From the NCBI RefSeq assembly GCF_003086295.3, contig NC_092050.1:144863699-144927698 (forward strand): a stretch of 64,000 nucleotides of DNA, read 5' to 3'. Each line of letters opens with the position of its first letter. Position 1 is the first letter of the stretch. Under the pieces are notes generated by a model that had not been told where the DNA came from, did no database searches, and saw only the letters and a program-made list of their open reading frames with translations. Made by a program: the position numbers and the translations under genes. This document shows positions 22,605-36,145 of this stretch, one piece after another. The stretch comes from Arachis hypogaea. Taxonomy: Eukaryota; Streptophyta; Magnoliopsida; Fabales; Fabaceae.

Positions 22605-23192
22605 ATTTTGTTGCTTCGAAATAAAACAAGCAACAAAATCTAAACTCATGGTATCACATCACATGACACAATAATTTATAGAGTCTATCACTCTTATATT
22701 AAAACAGAGACAAAGTATTCATCAATACTTTCACTCTCACATAACACTCACCTAGAAACCAAAACTTATCACCTCCCTAACAAGACAAAACTCACCGATC
22801 AAAAAAGGTCAACTCATCAACAACAAGTCTTTAACAGATATGGATGCAAGATATACAAATAAAATTAATTTAAACATTATACACCTCTTTCGGCTTAAAA
22901 CAAATTTACCAATCATAATATGCAGTATAGTTATGGTTGACTATTTAAGGACTTCTTCAATAATGAAATGTCATGAAAGATATATATATATATATTAAAT
23001 TAGAAACTAATTAATAACGTACACTAATAGCATATAAATAATAAAAGATCCTCTGCTACAATAATCATGCCATGAATATTTGACTACAAAAGTGATACCA
23101 TATTTCCAAGAGTAGTGATCAAATTCCTGACCACATAATTAATAAAAGAGGTGAATTATTAACATGCTTTAAAAAACTTATCTATGAGTATG

Positions 23193-23342
23193 CTAATCGG
23201 CAGGGAAAAATGAATCATCAGTGCTAGAAGTTGTGCAAGATTCCACTTTGGTGTGAGTTGGGAAAAATTGAAAGGCTTAGGTGGACTTTGCAACAGATCA
23301 ATGCCTTCTTCAAGCATTTCAATGACCCTACTCATTGGAGGT
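23193..23342 (-). pseudogene. LRK10L kinase 3'-end remnant, unit 0
   Basis: Minus strand PPMSRVIEMLEEGIDLLQSP then PKPFNFS, the last ~50 codons of the kinase at 52690. A missing base in TTTTTCCC shifts the frame after FNFS, and the stop is TAG. The match ends exactly at the GGAGGT shared by all remnants. Confidence 0.85.
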
Positions 23343-23443
23343 GGAGGATTTTTCCCGAAGAAAGAAGAGGGTGTTTTTTTTAATTTTTATTTTTTATTAA
23401 TTTGATTTAACTATGATTAATCATATATAGTTAATGATATATA

Positions 23444-26400
23444 TGTAAACCCCGATAAATTACTAGATAATTAGTCAATAAATTAGTTTTTAATAAGGAA
23501 GATTAGAAATACAAATATTATATCAAATTAGGATAGAGCTCATCGAAACAAGAATTTTGACACTAATTTCGAAGAAATTGGTCTAAGATTGGACCGAACG
23601 GGCCGAACCAATTGAACCAGGCCCAAACCGGGCCATCGGTCCAATCGGACCGACCTATTAAATGAAACCAAACCTTTCTTCTCCCTCATTTCAGCAGCAA
23701 CGAAGCCTTCAGCCTCCAGGGAGAAGAGAAACGAGAAAAACCCCCGAACCCTTACGTTAGTTTCCAAATCCCGTAACTTCTTCGTCCGAGCTCCGATTGC
23801 CGCACCGTTTGCGGCCACGCGTCCAACGCGTTGAGCTCTACGTTTCTACCAGAATAATTTCATAGATAAGTCGTTAAATATTTCCAGCCACTCCTTTCCC
23901 CTAATTCTCAGAAGTATGGTACGGGTATTGAATTTCTTTGCTTTTTGATGTTTTAGGATCCAATTAGCTTGCAGAAAACATTTACTCTTGCTTATGTGAA
24001 GCTTGGTAAGGTGAGGATAGCGTAACTCTATTTTAATTTCACTGAATTTGAACTTTGAGTATTAAATTGGGTATATATATATATATATTATAAATGTGTA
24101 TTAGGTTGTGAATAAATAATTGGAGCTTAAAATTGTGAATACTGGAACTTGGAGGAAGCTGATTAGTTGAGGTTTTGAGGGCTGTGTTCTTTTTAGAAAA
24201 ATTGTCTTAGCCAAGGTATGGTTTAGGTTTCTTGCATTTAATATATAATATTCTGTGAAAACTTAGGCTAGATGACCATAGGATAAGTTGGAAAGCAGGT
24301 GTATGTTTAATGTTTAGTAATTTGTTGATGAATATATTTAGTGGATGTTTATTGGATAATTAGTGATTGATTATGGATGGTGATTCTTGTTATGTTGATT
24401 TGGAAAGAATTATGGTTGAGTGTTGTTATTGATGATTATATTTGGTTGATGGTTGTTGGATAATTAGTGATTGATTATGGTGGTGATTGTTATTATGTTA
24501 ATTTAGAAAGAATCATGGTTGAGTGTTGTTGCTGGAAAATTGTGCTGGGATTGATATGTTGATAGTGAATAGAATGGAAACTTTGGATGTGAATAAGGTT
24601 TAATGAGTTTGCAAAATGTTGGTTTTGGGCTGAACTTCGGCGGGCTATAACTCGGCTTCCGGAACCCCAAATTGATTTCAACTTGTTTTAAAAAAAAATT
24701 GGATTCGTGAAGTTTATGCCATTCGAAGAACGGAAGAAAAACGATTTAAGATGATTGAGTTATGCCCGTTGGAAGATTGAATCTATAAACTATGCTTATA
24801 ACAGATTTTGCAGCTTTGCTTCCTCAACCCTGCTTCTGCAACTTTGTTACTACATCTGCCTTATTTTTTTAAAGAACGTACGCCCACGCGTACGCGTGGC
24901 CCACGCGTACACGTGAGTGGATTTTTGGCGATGCGTAGGGGACAAGTCCCATGCATGCGCGTAAGGAGCAAATGAGCATGTCCACGCGTACACGTGATCC
25001 ACGCGCACGCGTGACATGAAGTTTATAGCCACGCGTACGCGTGACAAAGGGACGTGCGCACGAGCTGCAGTTTTACATTCCCACGCGCACGCGTGAGCCA
25101 CGCGTACGCGTGGACCCTATTTCAGCAAACTTGATTTTTTAACGTTTTAAACGGTGTTTCAAACTTCTAAACCTCTATTTTCATTTGTTTAGTCAGGAAT
25201 AGTAGTATTGCACTTGATAATCAGATGAAGTTAGGAAATATGGATGACTTGGAGGTGAAGTAAAACTGAGAAGTGATGAATTGATTATGAAATATTATGG
25301 ATGATCATGTATGATACTTGACTTGATAATAAAATGAATGATTATATATGAAACTTGGCTTGAATGATTTAATGATCTGAGATACGAGGTTCCCTGGATA
25401 AAGTGTCGTGACTTGCCATCACGTGTACCAGGTTGAAAACTCAATACTCTGTTGACCCTACAACGTAAGGGTGACCGGGCACATATAAATTCCCGGGAAT
25501 GCTTACCCCCATTGAGCAATATTGATTATTTGAGAAAAATCTATGCATAGACTCTTGGGGATGCATGTCGAGGGATAGTCTAAGGTTTTCGGACTTGTCG
25601 GGTTGGTTGGATAACCGACAAATGAGCCTCATCATCCATAGGACAAGCATGCATTATATGCATTCTACTTGAATTACTTGTTGTGCATTAACTGGGAGTG
25701 CCTAAGTGTATTTGCTATGCTAAATGTATATTTGTTACCTGCAGTATTTATGATCTTCTTGTGCTTGCCTTTATCTGTTTATTTGTTTGTGAAATGCATG
25801 ATGGAGTTGGAGGTATAGAGGAATGGCAATATGGGACTTAGATTTAAGGTTAAGTTAAGTCAGGTTTAGATATTCTTAGAAAACCACCTTTTATGGCTTC
25901 TGTTTAATACTTTAAGCTTTATAATCTGAGTGTCGGCGTTCTAGGATTGCCTCTGGCATTCCCAGGACCTTATATATTATGTATGTGGCACCTTTACCAT
26001 ACTGAGAATCTCCGGTTCTCACTCCATACTATGTTGTTGTTTTTCAGATGTAGGTCGAGAGGCATCTCATTAGGCGTCTGGATACCTGAAGCGAAGTGGT
26101 TACTGGGTTATTTTGTTGTATAGTGATGTATATATATATACTTAGCTTTCTCTATGCATGACTTATTCTTTTTGATCCTCTTAGAGGTTTATGGAGAGGC
26201 AAGATTTTGTTTATGTACATTTGGGTTTTGGATATGTATGTATATATGTGTAAATATTCTTCGGCCAGTCTTGACTTCGCAGGCTGAGTTAGGAGCTTGT
26301 TATTTTGTATCTTTGGCACTCTATTCCTACTTTTGCAATCTTATGTTTGATGGTTATAGCTTTCTTAGTACACAAGTTAACTCGTTTCGTAAGTGTTGCG

Positions 26401-26559
26401 CTTTTATTTCGCGATTTTTGTTTCCTCTATTCTTCAAGGCACCTAGTATATTATAATTCTTCTGCTATTATATATATACATTTTATTTTAGAGGTCGTAA
26501 TACCACACCACCTCTGTTTTACGACTTAAGCGTAAAGCTCAGTGTGGTAGGGTGTTACA
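23444..26559 (+). mobile_element. Solo LTR in tandem unit 1
   Basis: 3116 bp, TGTAAACCCC...GGGTGTTACA, TSD ATATA (23439-23443 and 26560-26564). It has no internal domain. It shares blocks with the other three insertions: a GC-rich GAGCTCCGATTGCCGC segment (~23790), a CGTACCAGGTTGA-like and GACTTGTCGGGTTGG segment (~25430-25620), and the terminal GAGGTCGTAATACCAC segment (~26493). A CpG-rich stretch with CCACGCGTACGCGTGG palindromes lies at 24880-25115. ORFs inside are short and not conserved. Confidence 0.85.
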
Positions 26560-27323
26560 ATATACGTATTGATATTTATACAAAAATTATATTTAATATA
26601 TTTTTAAAATTCATTAAATTTTAATTTTTTAAGAATTATTTAATATATGTATGGTTCTTCTTCTCATGTTTTTCTATTATTTTTATCATCTGATTTATCT
26701 TGTTATTCTATACTAGATTGGACAGCATTTGAAATACTAAGTTGATTTTCTTTCTCCAACTTTATTTTCTCATTGTCAATATCTACTTTACCTACTTCTT
26801 GACATTATGATTTGTATCTACCTTATTAACTTTTTAAATTTTGTTTCTGAGCTTACCATAAATACCATTATAGCAGCCTCATAAAAAAAGAGACATTTTT
26901 GCTGGCCATAATCTTAGAAAAACTTACCTTTTTTATACGCCATAATCTATAACATTTTCACCCTTCATGCATATCTTTCTTATCTCATATTTAAAGCTTA
27001 TGAGAATGATTTTGTTATATAAGGAATAGAATAACACAAAATAAATTTTGATGCATTATTCTCTTATTAAGGAATGAATTATTTCATAAATTCTTTTGAC
27101 ATTTTGGTAAATAAGTAAAAAATATATTTGTTTCCTTCTTTAGCGTCCATGCGTATCTACAATTCAGAGAATAGAGAAATACATTTAAAAAAGTTACCAA
27201 GTAACAAAAGAAAAAAGATACGCATTTATTAAAATAATATTCATTCATTAATATTACCAAATTTAAAAAATGCATTAGATATTAACTTTATTAAGTGATA
27301 AATCCACGCATTAAAAGGGTGTC

Positions 27324-27326
<3 letters not shown>

Positions 27327-27384
<58 letters not shown>
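27327..27384. repeat. (AT)n(GT)n microsatellite before chromodomain copy 1
   Basis: About 14 AT then 15 GT repeats ending 38 bases before the start codon. The same spot holds different dinucleotide repeats in the other units. Confidence 0.95.
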
Positions 27385-27385
<1 letters not shown>

Positions 27386-27422
27386 GTGTTTTATACTCAA
27401 GAGTGAGTGAAAACAATCAACA

Positions 27423-29651
27423 ATGCCGCCAAAAAAAGAGATTGATGGTCGTACTTATGAAGTCCACTCCATTCGCCGTAAGAGAATCCATCGGGTATAT
27501 GCATATTTCTTTCATCTTATTACAATATTCTGATTGATATATATAGAACATCGAATAAGTTATACGAAAAAATAAAAAATTATTTATCATTTAACTATCA
27601 TTAAGAATATATATTCGATGTTCATAGGAAAAAATTGGCTATATACTGTTGTAAAAAAGTTTAATTATACTATTATAGCAGATTTACTTATTCTATTATT
27701 GAATGTTTGATTATTCTAAAAGTTCATTATTTTGTGAAAAATACGTAAAATAACATATATTTGTATGTATGAGATTACTGATTAAGGGTTTTTTTGGCTG
27801 ATTTTAATTTTGTCTTCATTGAATATTGTTTTACAGAAAAATAGTATGTGTGACTGATTGGAGACTTTGTCACCTCATTAAAAATAATGAATTTGATGAA
27901 TATGGATACAGTTTTAGATTCTATTGTTTTAATTTATTATATGTTAATATATTATTCTTCATCATTGTGGTGTATGTTATTGTTATCTATTGGTTTATCA
28001 TGATCAAATTCTAATCAAAATCTTTGAATATGGGAATGTCATATACAGGGTAAGCCACAGTACATGCTCAAATGGTTAGTGCTTATGATTATTATTAATG
28101 CTCTTTTCTTCTATTTTATTATATTTATATTGTTATTGTTTATTGCTTTTGATGACTCACATTATCAAATGGATATTTCAATTATGTATGTGGTGAAATA
28201 TAAATAGGACAGGATGGAAGGACGTATCAAACACTTGGGAGACTCAGGAGAGCCTCCACCATATGCGTGATTATGTTAATGACTTTGATGCCAGGTATGG
28301 TGAAAAGAGAATCCAGTATATATCAAATATATTTCAATTCACTGTGATTTAAAAAACATTAATTGAATAATTATTTAATGATTTTTTACTATTATTTTTA
28401 CGTGAAAATATATCTTCAAGTGAGTAGTCATATTTAATTAAAAAACTTTGAATGAGTTTTTGTGTTCTTAAAGAATAAAATCAAGAATTCGTGAGAATCT
28501 CATGAAGAGGAACAAGCATCACACCACTCCTTCACAGGCATCGTCACGTCCTTTTATTGCGAATCCAACTCCTCTTTTTTCTGAGTCAGAAGAGGAGTCA
28601 TCAGAAGAGGAGGAGGACGAAGACGAGGACGAGGAAGAGGAGAAGGAAGAGAAAGAAGAAAAAGCTAAGGATCATAAAGAAGACTCTGATTATGATGTGA
28701 ATGTTAAAGTTCCCCCCGGTGTTAGACGACCAATTGCAAGGTACTCCCTTCATTCCATCGAGTTTTTATCTGTGTCAATATTTTAACAACACTATTCACT
28801 AGTAAAAAGATATTATGAAATCCTACATGGAATGAATCCACGTTCAATTTTGTTTTCAAATAATATATAGCATAAGTTTTGATATTTTGAGAATTTTATT
28901 TCTGCAAATTGATCATAATAAGTAAATCATATCTATAAGTCTAAAAGTTTATAAGGTATAATTTGTAGTCATTTATACGCTTGTGTTAATAACAAAGCAA
29001 TATCTATGACTAGTCAAAGATCTTTAATTTTTCATTTCTATTGGTAGAAGCTTGATTAATTTAAAATTCTTAGAAGTAGTGATGACTTCAACTGAAATTT
29101 GGTTTAATTTAACATTGCTTTTCTTGAATCAAATTCGTAGAATTAACTATTTTGAGCATTTTTTTAATTTGTAAAATAGTTAAATTTTCAAAAATTTTGT
29201 GAAGATATCTGCAATTTGTTCTTGAGTCGGACAATATGTAGTAATAACAAAGTAAATGCTCCATCGAAGTTTGTGTACTCTTAATGAAACTAAACTATAT
29301 TGCTTCATTAAAAATCATTAAAATTATACAAAACATTTATTAAATTTGCTATGATTAGTGTTGATAAGTATGACTAATAATTATTTCTTGGAAACAAAAA
29401 TGTGAAGAACTTGCAAGAATGTGAAGAACAAGAGTCACGAACCTTCAAGTGTTGATAATCCTGTCCGTGTGTCTTCTGAGGAAGAAGATTCTGGAAAAGA
29501 AGATTGTAATGTCAATATTGTCCCTACTCCTCTTCGAACCCCGAATCATAGACCATCACATGATAATGGCAAGCAAGACGATGCTCAACCAGATCCTGAA
29601 GTGCATATTCTTGCCAATCCTCAAATTGTCCTTTTTGCTGATCCAATTTAA
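27423..29651 (+). CDS. Small LHP1-like chromodomain protein, copy 1
   Basis: Five exons (27423-27494, 28049-28074, 28208-28294, 28474-28740, 29408-29651), all GT-AG with matching phases, 231 aa. Residues 12-62 form a chromodomain: YEVHSIRRKRIHR, GKPQYMLKW, TGWKDVSNTWETQESL, DYVNDFDAR. The three aromatic-cage positions are present (Tyr12, Trp33, Trp36), as is the NTWE signature, so methyl-lysine histone H3 binding is expected. It resembles plant LHP1 more than retrotransposon chromodomains, as judged from YE[VI]xxIRRKR and KW.GW. Residues ~98-128 are almost all Glu/Asp/Ser. The C-terminal exon (KNKSHEPSS ... ILANPQIVLFADPI) is unlike LHP1, and no chromoshadow domain is encoded. Likely a nuclear reader lacking the dimerisation domain. 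Intact in this copy; expression unknown. Confidence 0.82.
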
Positions 29652-30340
29652 GAAGGAGGAGGAGATGTTAGTGTGGATTTGATGCAGGCTTTGAATAATA
29701 ATTACCAATGCAAACTTATATTATTGGTGATGTTTATTACTTTGTTTTGTTTGATGGGAATAAATTATAGTAGTTGTGGAATGATTTAGTAGTTCTTGGT
29801 ATGAAATGAATAATTAAACATTTTATTCCATGTTTTGGACATGGATTGGAGATGATTATAATAAATTGTTCGTATCTCTTATGAATTTCCTAGCATATTT
29901 AATTTTTGTGTATTACCACTGTTTTGTTTCGTGATTCTTAGATGGAAAAGAAAAAACAAAATATAGAATTTGTGTAGTTTAGTGTTTTTGAGTGATTCTT
30001 GTTAGAAAAACAAAGTAATTAACAAGACATAATAATCATAGAAAAATTAAAAATGCATGCCAAGGCTATTGTGACAGAATTACATATACTGTCATTTTAT
30101 CTTATCTATTTTTTATTATTTTTTAATAGGTTGATTGAGTGTCTGGGGAACAAAAAGTTGTGTATAGTTGCTATCCACATCTATGTCTATGTCTATGATA
30201 AATATGAATACCGTGACCAATATTTACTATTTATTTAGTGAGATACAAAATTTGAAATAACATTATACAAAATACATGTATCTATTGTATTATCAGAGAT
30301 TAAACATGAGACATAATGTTTTATTATGATTTTGTTGCTT

Positions 30341-30527
30341 TAACCTAGTTGGATTGGTCTAGTAGTTAGGTCACTACTCTGGTTAAGCAAGATTTGGGGG
30401 ATGGAATACTGCTTTATGCATGCAGCAACGTATTGGTTAGCAACAAATCCTTAAATGGATTTTCGATCCGCAACAGATTAATGCTTGGTCTGCTGGGTTA
30501 GGAGATACCGTGGAAAACCAAAAAATA
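30341..30527 (+). mobile_element. SINE, copy in unit 1
   Basis: 187 bp, flanked by ATTTTGTTGCTT (30329-30340 and 30528-30539). Orthologous by duplication to the copy at 22418. Confidence 0.8.
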
Positions 30528-31130
30528 ATTTTGTTGCTTCGAAATAAAACAAGCAACAAAAGCTAAACTCATGGTATCACATCACATGACACAATACTTT
30601 ATAGAGTCTATTACACTTATATTAAAACAGAGACAAAGTATTCATCAATACTTTCACTCTCACATAACACTCACCTATAACCCAAAATTTATCATCTCCT
30701 TAACAAGACAAAACTCACCGATCAAAAAAGGTCAACTTATCAATATCAAGTCTTTAACAGATTTAGATGCAAGTTATACAAATAAAATTAATTTATACAT
30801 TATACACCTCATTCAAGACCCAACTCGGCTTAAAACAAATTTACCAATCATAATATGCAGTATAGTTATGGTTGACTATTTTAGGGCTTCTTCAATAATG
30901 AAATGTCATGAAAGATATCTAGTAATATATATATTAAATTAGAAACTAATTAATAACGTACACTAGTAGCATGTAAATAATAAAAGATCCTCTGCTACAA
31001 TAATCATGCCATGAATATTTGACTACAAAAGTGATACTATATTTCCAAGAGTAGTGATCAAATTTCTAACCACATAATTAATAAAAGAGGTGAATCATTA
31101 ACATGCTAAAAAAACTTATCTATGATTATA

Positions 31131-31281
31131 CTAATCAGCAGGGGAAAATGAATCATCAGTGCTAGAAGTTGTACAAGATTCCACTTTGGTTTGAGTTGGG
31201 GAAAAATTGAAAGGCTTAGGAGGACTTTGCAACAGATCAATGCTTCCTTTAAGCATTTCAATGACCCTACTCATTGGAGGT
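31131..31281 (-). pseudogene. LRK10L kinase 3'-end remnant, unit 1
   Basis: The last ~50 codons of the kinase (PPMSRVIEMLKGSIDLLQSP; ends TDDSFSPAD and TAG). Ends at the common GGAGGT breakpoint, then TGAGGATATTCC of the next unit. Confidence 0.88.
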
Positions 31282-32120
31282 TGAGGATATTCCCTGAAGA
31301 AAGAAGAGGGTGTTTTCTTTATTTTTTATTTTTTTAATTTGATTTAACTATGATTAATCATATATAGTTAATAATATATAAGTATTGATATTTATACAAA
31401 AATTATATTTAATATATTTTAAAATATATTAAATTTTATATTTTTAGAATTATTTAATATATGTATGGTTCTTCTTCTCTTGTTTTTCTATTATTTTTAT
31501 CATATGACTTATCTTGTTGTTCTATATTAGATTGGACAGTATTTGAAATACTAAGTTGATTTTCTTTTTCCGACTTTATCTTCTCATTGTCAATATATAG
31601 TTTACCTACTTCTAGACATTAGGATTTGTATCTACCTGATTAACTTTTTAAATTTTGTTTCTGAGCTTACCATTACTGCAGCCTTATCAAAAGAAACATT
31701 TGTGCTGACAATAATCTTAGAAAAACCTACCTTTTTTATACGCCATAATCTATAACCTTTTCACCCTTCATGCATATCTTTCTAATCATATATTTAAACC
31801 TTATGAGAATGATTTTGTTATATACGAAACAGAATAACACAAAAATAAATTTCGACGCATTTTTCTCTTATTAAGGGATGAATTATTTGATAAATTCTTT
31901 TGACGTTTTTGTAAATAAGTAAAAAATATATATTTTTCCTTATTTAGTGTCTATGCATATCTACAGTTCAGAGGATAGAGAAATACATTTAAAAAATTGC
32001 CAAGTAACAAAAGAGAAAAGATACACATTTATTAAAATACTATTTATATATAAATATTACCAAATTTTAAAAAATGCATTAGATGTTAACTTTATTAAGT
32101 TCTAAATCCACGCATTAAAA

Positions 32121-32253
<133 letters not shown>

Positions 32254-32295
32254 GTGAGTGGTATTTTACTCAGGAGTGAGTGAAAACAATCAACA

Positions 32296-34529
32296 ATGCC
32301 GCCAAAAAAAGAGATTGATTATCGCACTTATGAAGTCCACTCCATTCGCCGTAAGAGAATCCATCGGGTATATGCATATTCCTTTCATCTTATTTCAATA
32401 TTCCGATTGAGTATATATATATATATAAGGAAAATCAAATAATTTATATGAAAATATAAAAAATTAGTTATCACAATTAACTATCATTAAGAATATATAT
32501 TCGATGTTCATAGGAAAAAATTGGCTATATACTGTTGTAAAAAAGTTTAATTATACTATCTTAACAGATTTACGTATTTTATTATTGAATGTTTGATTAT
32601 TCTAAAAGTTAATTATTTTATGAAAAATACGTAAAATAACATAAATTTGTATGTATGAGATTACTGATTAAGGTTCTTTATGGCTGATTTTAATTGTGTT
32701 CATTGAATATTTTTTTTACAGAAAAATAGTATTTGTGATTGATTGGAGACTATTTCACCTTATTAAGAATAATGAATCTGATGAATATGCATACAGTTTT
32801 GGATTCTACTATTTTAATGTATTATATGTTAATATATTATTTTTCATCACTATGGTGTATGTTATTGTTATCCAATGGTTTATCATGATCAAATTCTAAT
32901 CAAAATCTTTGAATATGGGAATGTCATATACAGGGTAAGCCACAATACATGCTCAAATGGTTAGTGCTTATGATTATTTTTAATGCTCTTTTCTTCGATT
33001 TTATTAAGTGATATTGTTATTGTTTATTGCTTTTGATGACTAACATTATCAAATGGATATTTCAATTATGTATGTGGTAAAATATAAATAGGGCAGGATG
33101 GAAGGACGTATCAAACACTTGGGAGACTCAGGAGAGCCTCCATCATATGCGTGATTACGTTAATGACTTTGATGCCAGGTATGGTGAAAAAGGAATCCAG
33201 TATATATCAAATATATTTCAATTCACTGTGATTTAAGCAATGTTAATTGAGTAATTTTTCAAAGATTTTTGACTATTACTTTTAGGTGAAGATATCTTCG
33301 TGTGAATAATCATACTTAATTAAATAATTATAAATGAGTTTTTGTGTTCTTAAAGAATAAAATCAAGAATTCCTGAGAATCTCAAGAAGATGAACAAGCA
33401 TCACAACACTCCTTCACAGAAATCGTCATCACGTCCTTTTATTGCAAATCTATCTCCTCTTTTTTCTGACTCAGAAGAGGAGTCATCAGAAGAAGAGGAG
33501 GACGAGGAAGAGGAAGAGGAGAATGAAGAAAAAGAAGAAAAACTAAGGATGATAAAGAAGACTCTGATTATGATGTGAATGTTAAAGTTCCCCCCGGTGT
33601 AAGACGACCAATTGCAAGGTACTTCCTTTATTCCATCGAGTTTTTATCTGTGTCATTATTCTAGAAACACTATCCACAAGTAAAAGGATATTATGAAATC
33701 CTACATGCAATGAATCCACGTTCAATTTTATTTTTAAATAATATATAGCATAAGTTTTGATATTTTGAGAATTTTATTTCTGCAAATTGGTCATAATAAG
33801 TAAATCATATCTCTAAGTGAAAAACTTTATAAGTTATAATTGGTAGTAATTTATACGCTTGTGTAAATAACTAAGCAATATCTATGACTAGTTCAAGATT
33901 TTTAATTTTTAATTTCTATTTATAGAAGCTTTGATTAATTTAAAATTCTTAGAAGTAGTGATGACTTCAACTGAAATTTGATTTAATTTAACACTGTCTC
34001 TCTTGAATCAAATTCGTAGAATTAAGTATTTTGAGCATTTTTTTTATTTGTAAAATAGTTAAATTTTAAAAAATTTTGTCAAGATATCTGCAATTTGTTC
34101 TTGAGTTGGACAATAAGAAGCAATAACAAAGTAAATGCTCCATCAAAGTTTGTGTACTCTTTATGAAACTAAACTATGTTGCTTCATTGAAAAATCATTA
34201 AAATTATACAAAACATGTATTAAATTTGCCATGATGAGTGTTGATAAGTATGACTAATAATTATTTCTTGGAAAAAAATGTGAAAAACTTGCAAGAATGT
34301 GAAGAACAAGAATCATGAACCTTCAAGTGTTGATAATCATGTGCGTGTGTCTTCTGAGGAAGAAGATTCTGAGAAAGAAAATTGTAATGTCAATATTGCC
34401 CCTACTCCTCTTTAAACCCCGAATTGTAGACCATCACATGATGATGGCAAGCAAGACAATGCTCAATCAGATCCTGAAGAGCATATTCTTGCCAATCCTC
34501 AAATTATCCTTTTTGCTGATCCAATTTAA
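32296..34529 (+). pseudogene. Chromodomain gene copy 2, decayed
   Basis: Same five-exon layout (32296-32367, 32934-32959, 33092-33178, 33356-33618, 34286-34529). Exons 1-3 still encode a full chromodomain (Gly9 is Tyr here; Trp33, Trp36 and NTWE are kept). Exon 4 has lost one base just after the acidic tract (near 33541), giving a frame ending LRMIKKTLIMM. The exon 5 acceptor AAG is AAA (34285). Exon 5 has an in-frame TAA (CTT TAA, near 34414) where the others have CGA. With three independent lesions it is best called a pseudogene. A truncated chromodomain-plus-acidic peptide of roughly 140 residues could still be made. Confidence 0.85.
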
Positions 34530-35206
34530 GGAGGAGGAGATGTTAGTGTGGATTTGATGCAGGCTTTGATAATAATTACCAACTCAAACTTATATTATTG
34601 GTGATGTTTATTACTTTGTTTGTTTGATGGGAATAAATTATAGTAGTTGTGGAATGATTTAGTAGTTCTTGGTATAAAATGAATAATTAAACATTTTATT
34701 CATGTTTTGGACATGGATTGGAGATGATTATAATAACTTGTTCGTATCTCTTATGAATTTTCTTGCGTATTTAATTTTTGTGCATTACCACTGTTTTGCT
34801 TGGCGATTCTTAGATGGAAAAGAAAAAAAAACATAGAATTTGTGTTGTTTAGTGTTTCTGAGTGAAACTTGTTAGAAAAACAAAGTAACAAGACATAATA
34901 ATCATAGACAAATTAAAAATGCATACCAAGGCTATTGTGACAGAATTACATATACTGTCATTTTATCTTATCTATTTTTTATTTTTTTTAATAGGTTGAT
35001 TGAGTGTCCAGGGAACAAAAAAGTTGTGTATAGTTACTGTCCGCATCTACGTCTATGTCTATGATAGATATGAATACCTTGAAAAATATTTACTATTTAT
35101 TTAGTGAGATACAAAATTTGAAAGAACATTATACAAAATACATGTATCTAATGTATTATCAGAGATTAAACATGAGACATAAAGTTTTATTATAATTTTG
35201 TTGCTT

Positions 35207-35395
35207 CAACCTAGTTGGATTGGTCTAGTATTTAGCTCACTACTCCACTTAAGCAACTGTCGGGGGGATGGAATCCTACCTTGTGCATGCAGCAACGTAT
35301 TGGCCAACAACAAATCCTTAAATAGACTTTCGATCCGCGACGAATTATTCTTTAGTCTGCTGGGTTGGGAGATACCGTGGAAAACTAAAAAAATA
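35207..35395 (+). mobile_element. SINE, copy in unit 2
   Basis: Flanked by ATTTTGTTGCTT (35195-35206) and ATTTTGTTGGTT (35396-35407). The internal promoter is better preserved here (GGTCTAGTATTTAGCTCAC; GGGATGGAATCCTACC). Confidence 0.8.
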
Positions 35396-35994
35396 ATTTT
35401 GTTGGTTCAAAATAAAACAAGCAACAAAAGCTAAACTCATGGTTTCACATCACATGACACATTACTTTATAGAGTCTATCACTACTCTTGTATTAAAACA
35501 GAGACAAACTATTCATCAATACTGCCACTCTTAGATAACACTCAGCTATAAACCAAAACTTATCACCTCCGTAACAAGACAAAACTCACCGATCAAAAAA
35601 GGTCAACTCATCAACAAGTCTTTAACAGATATAGATGCAAGATATACAAAAAAAATTAATTTAAACATTATACACCTTTTTCAGGATCTAACTCGGCTTA
35701 AAACAAATTTTCCAATCCATAATATGCACTATAGTTGTGGTTGACTATTTCAGGGCTTCTTCAATGAAATGTCATAAAAGATATCTAGTAATATATATTA
35801 AATTAGAAACTAATTAATAACGTACAGTAGTAGCATGTAAATAACAAAAGATCCTCTGCTACAATAATCATGCCATGAATATTTGACCACAAAAGTGAAA
35901 CTATATTTCTAAGAGTAGTGATCAAATTTCTGACCACACAATTAATAAAAGAGGTGAATTATTAACATGCTAAAAAAACTTATCTATATTTATA

Positions 35995-36145
35995 CTAATC
36001 AGCAGGGGAAAATGAATCATTAGTGGTAGAAGTTGTGCAAGATTCCACTTTGGTTTGAGTTGGGGAAAAATTGAAAGGCTTAGGAGGACTTTGCAATAGA
36101 TCAATGCTTCCTTTAAGCATTTCAATGGCCCTACTCATTGGAGGT
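35995..36145 (-). pseudogene. LRK10L kinase 3'-end remnant, unit 2
   Basis: Last ~50 kinase codons, ending at the common GGAGGT breakpoint. A few substitutions from the parent (for example MSRAIEML). Confidence 0.88.

Larger units (their letters stand above)
22009..23342. repeat. Partial tandem unit 0
   Basis: From CTTAGATGG onward this matches 29938-31281, 34806-36145, 46615-47950 and 51489-52840, the 3' half of the ~4.8 kb unit: gene 3' flank, SINE and kinase remnant. The chromodomain gene that should precede it is absent; formin sequence joins here instead, marking a rearrangement junction at about 22005-22013. Confidence 0.85.
23343..31281. repeat. Tandem unit 1 (with 3.1 kb insertion)
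   Basis: Runs from the kinase breakpoint in unit 0 to the next one. It is 4.82 kb without the solo LTR at 23444-26559. It contains chromodomain copy 1, a SINE and a kinase remnant. Confidence 0.9.

Noticed and set aside
27423..28294. Chromodomain as a fragment of a chromovirus integrase
   Set aside because: It is split by three well-formed introns, starts with its own ATG and matches LHP1-style YE[VI]xxIRRKR; no integrase core lies nearby.
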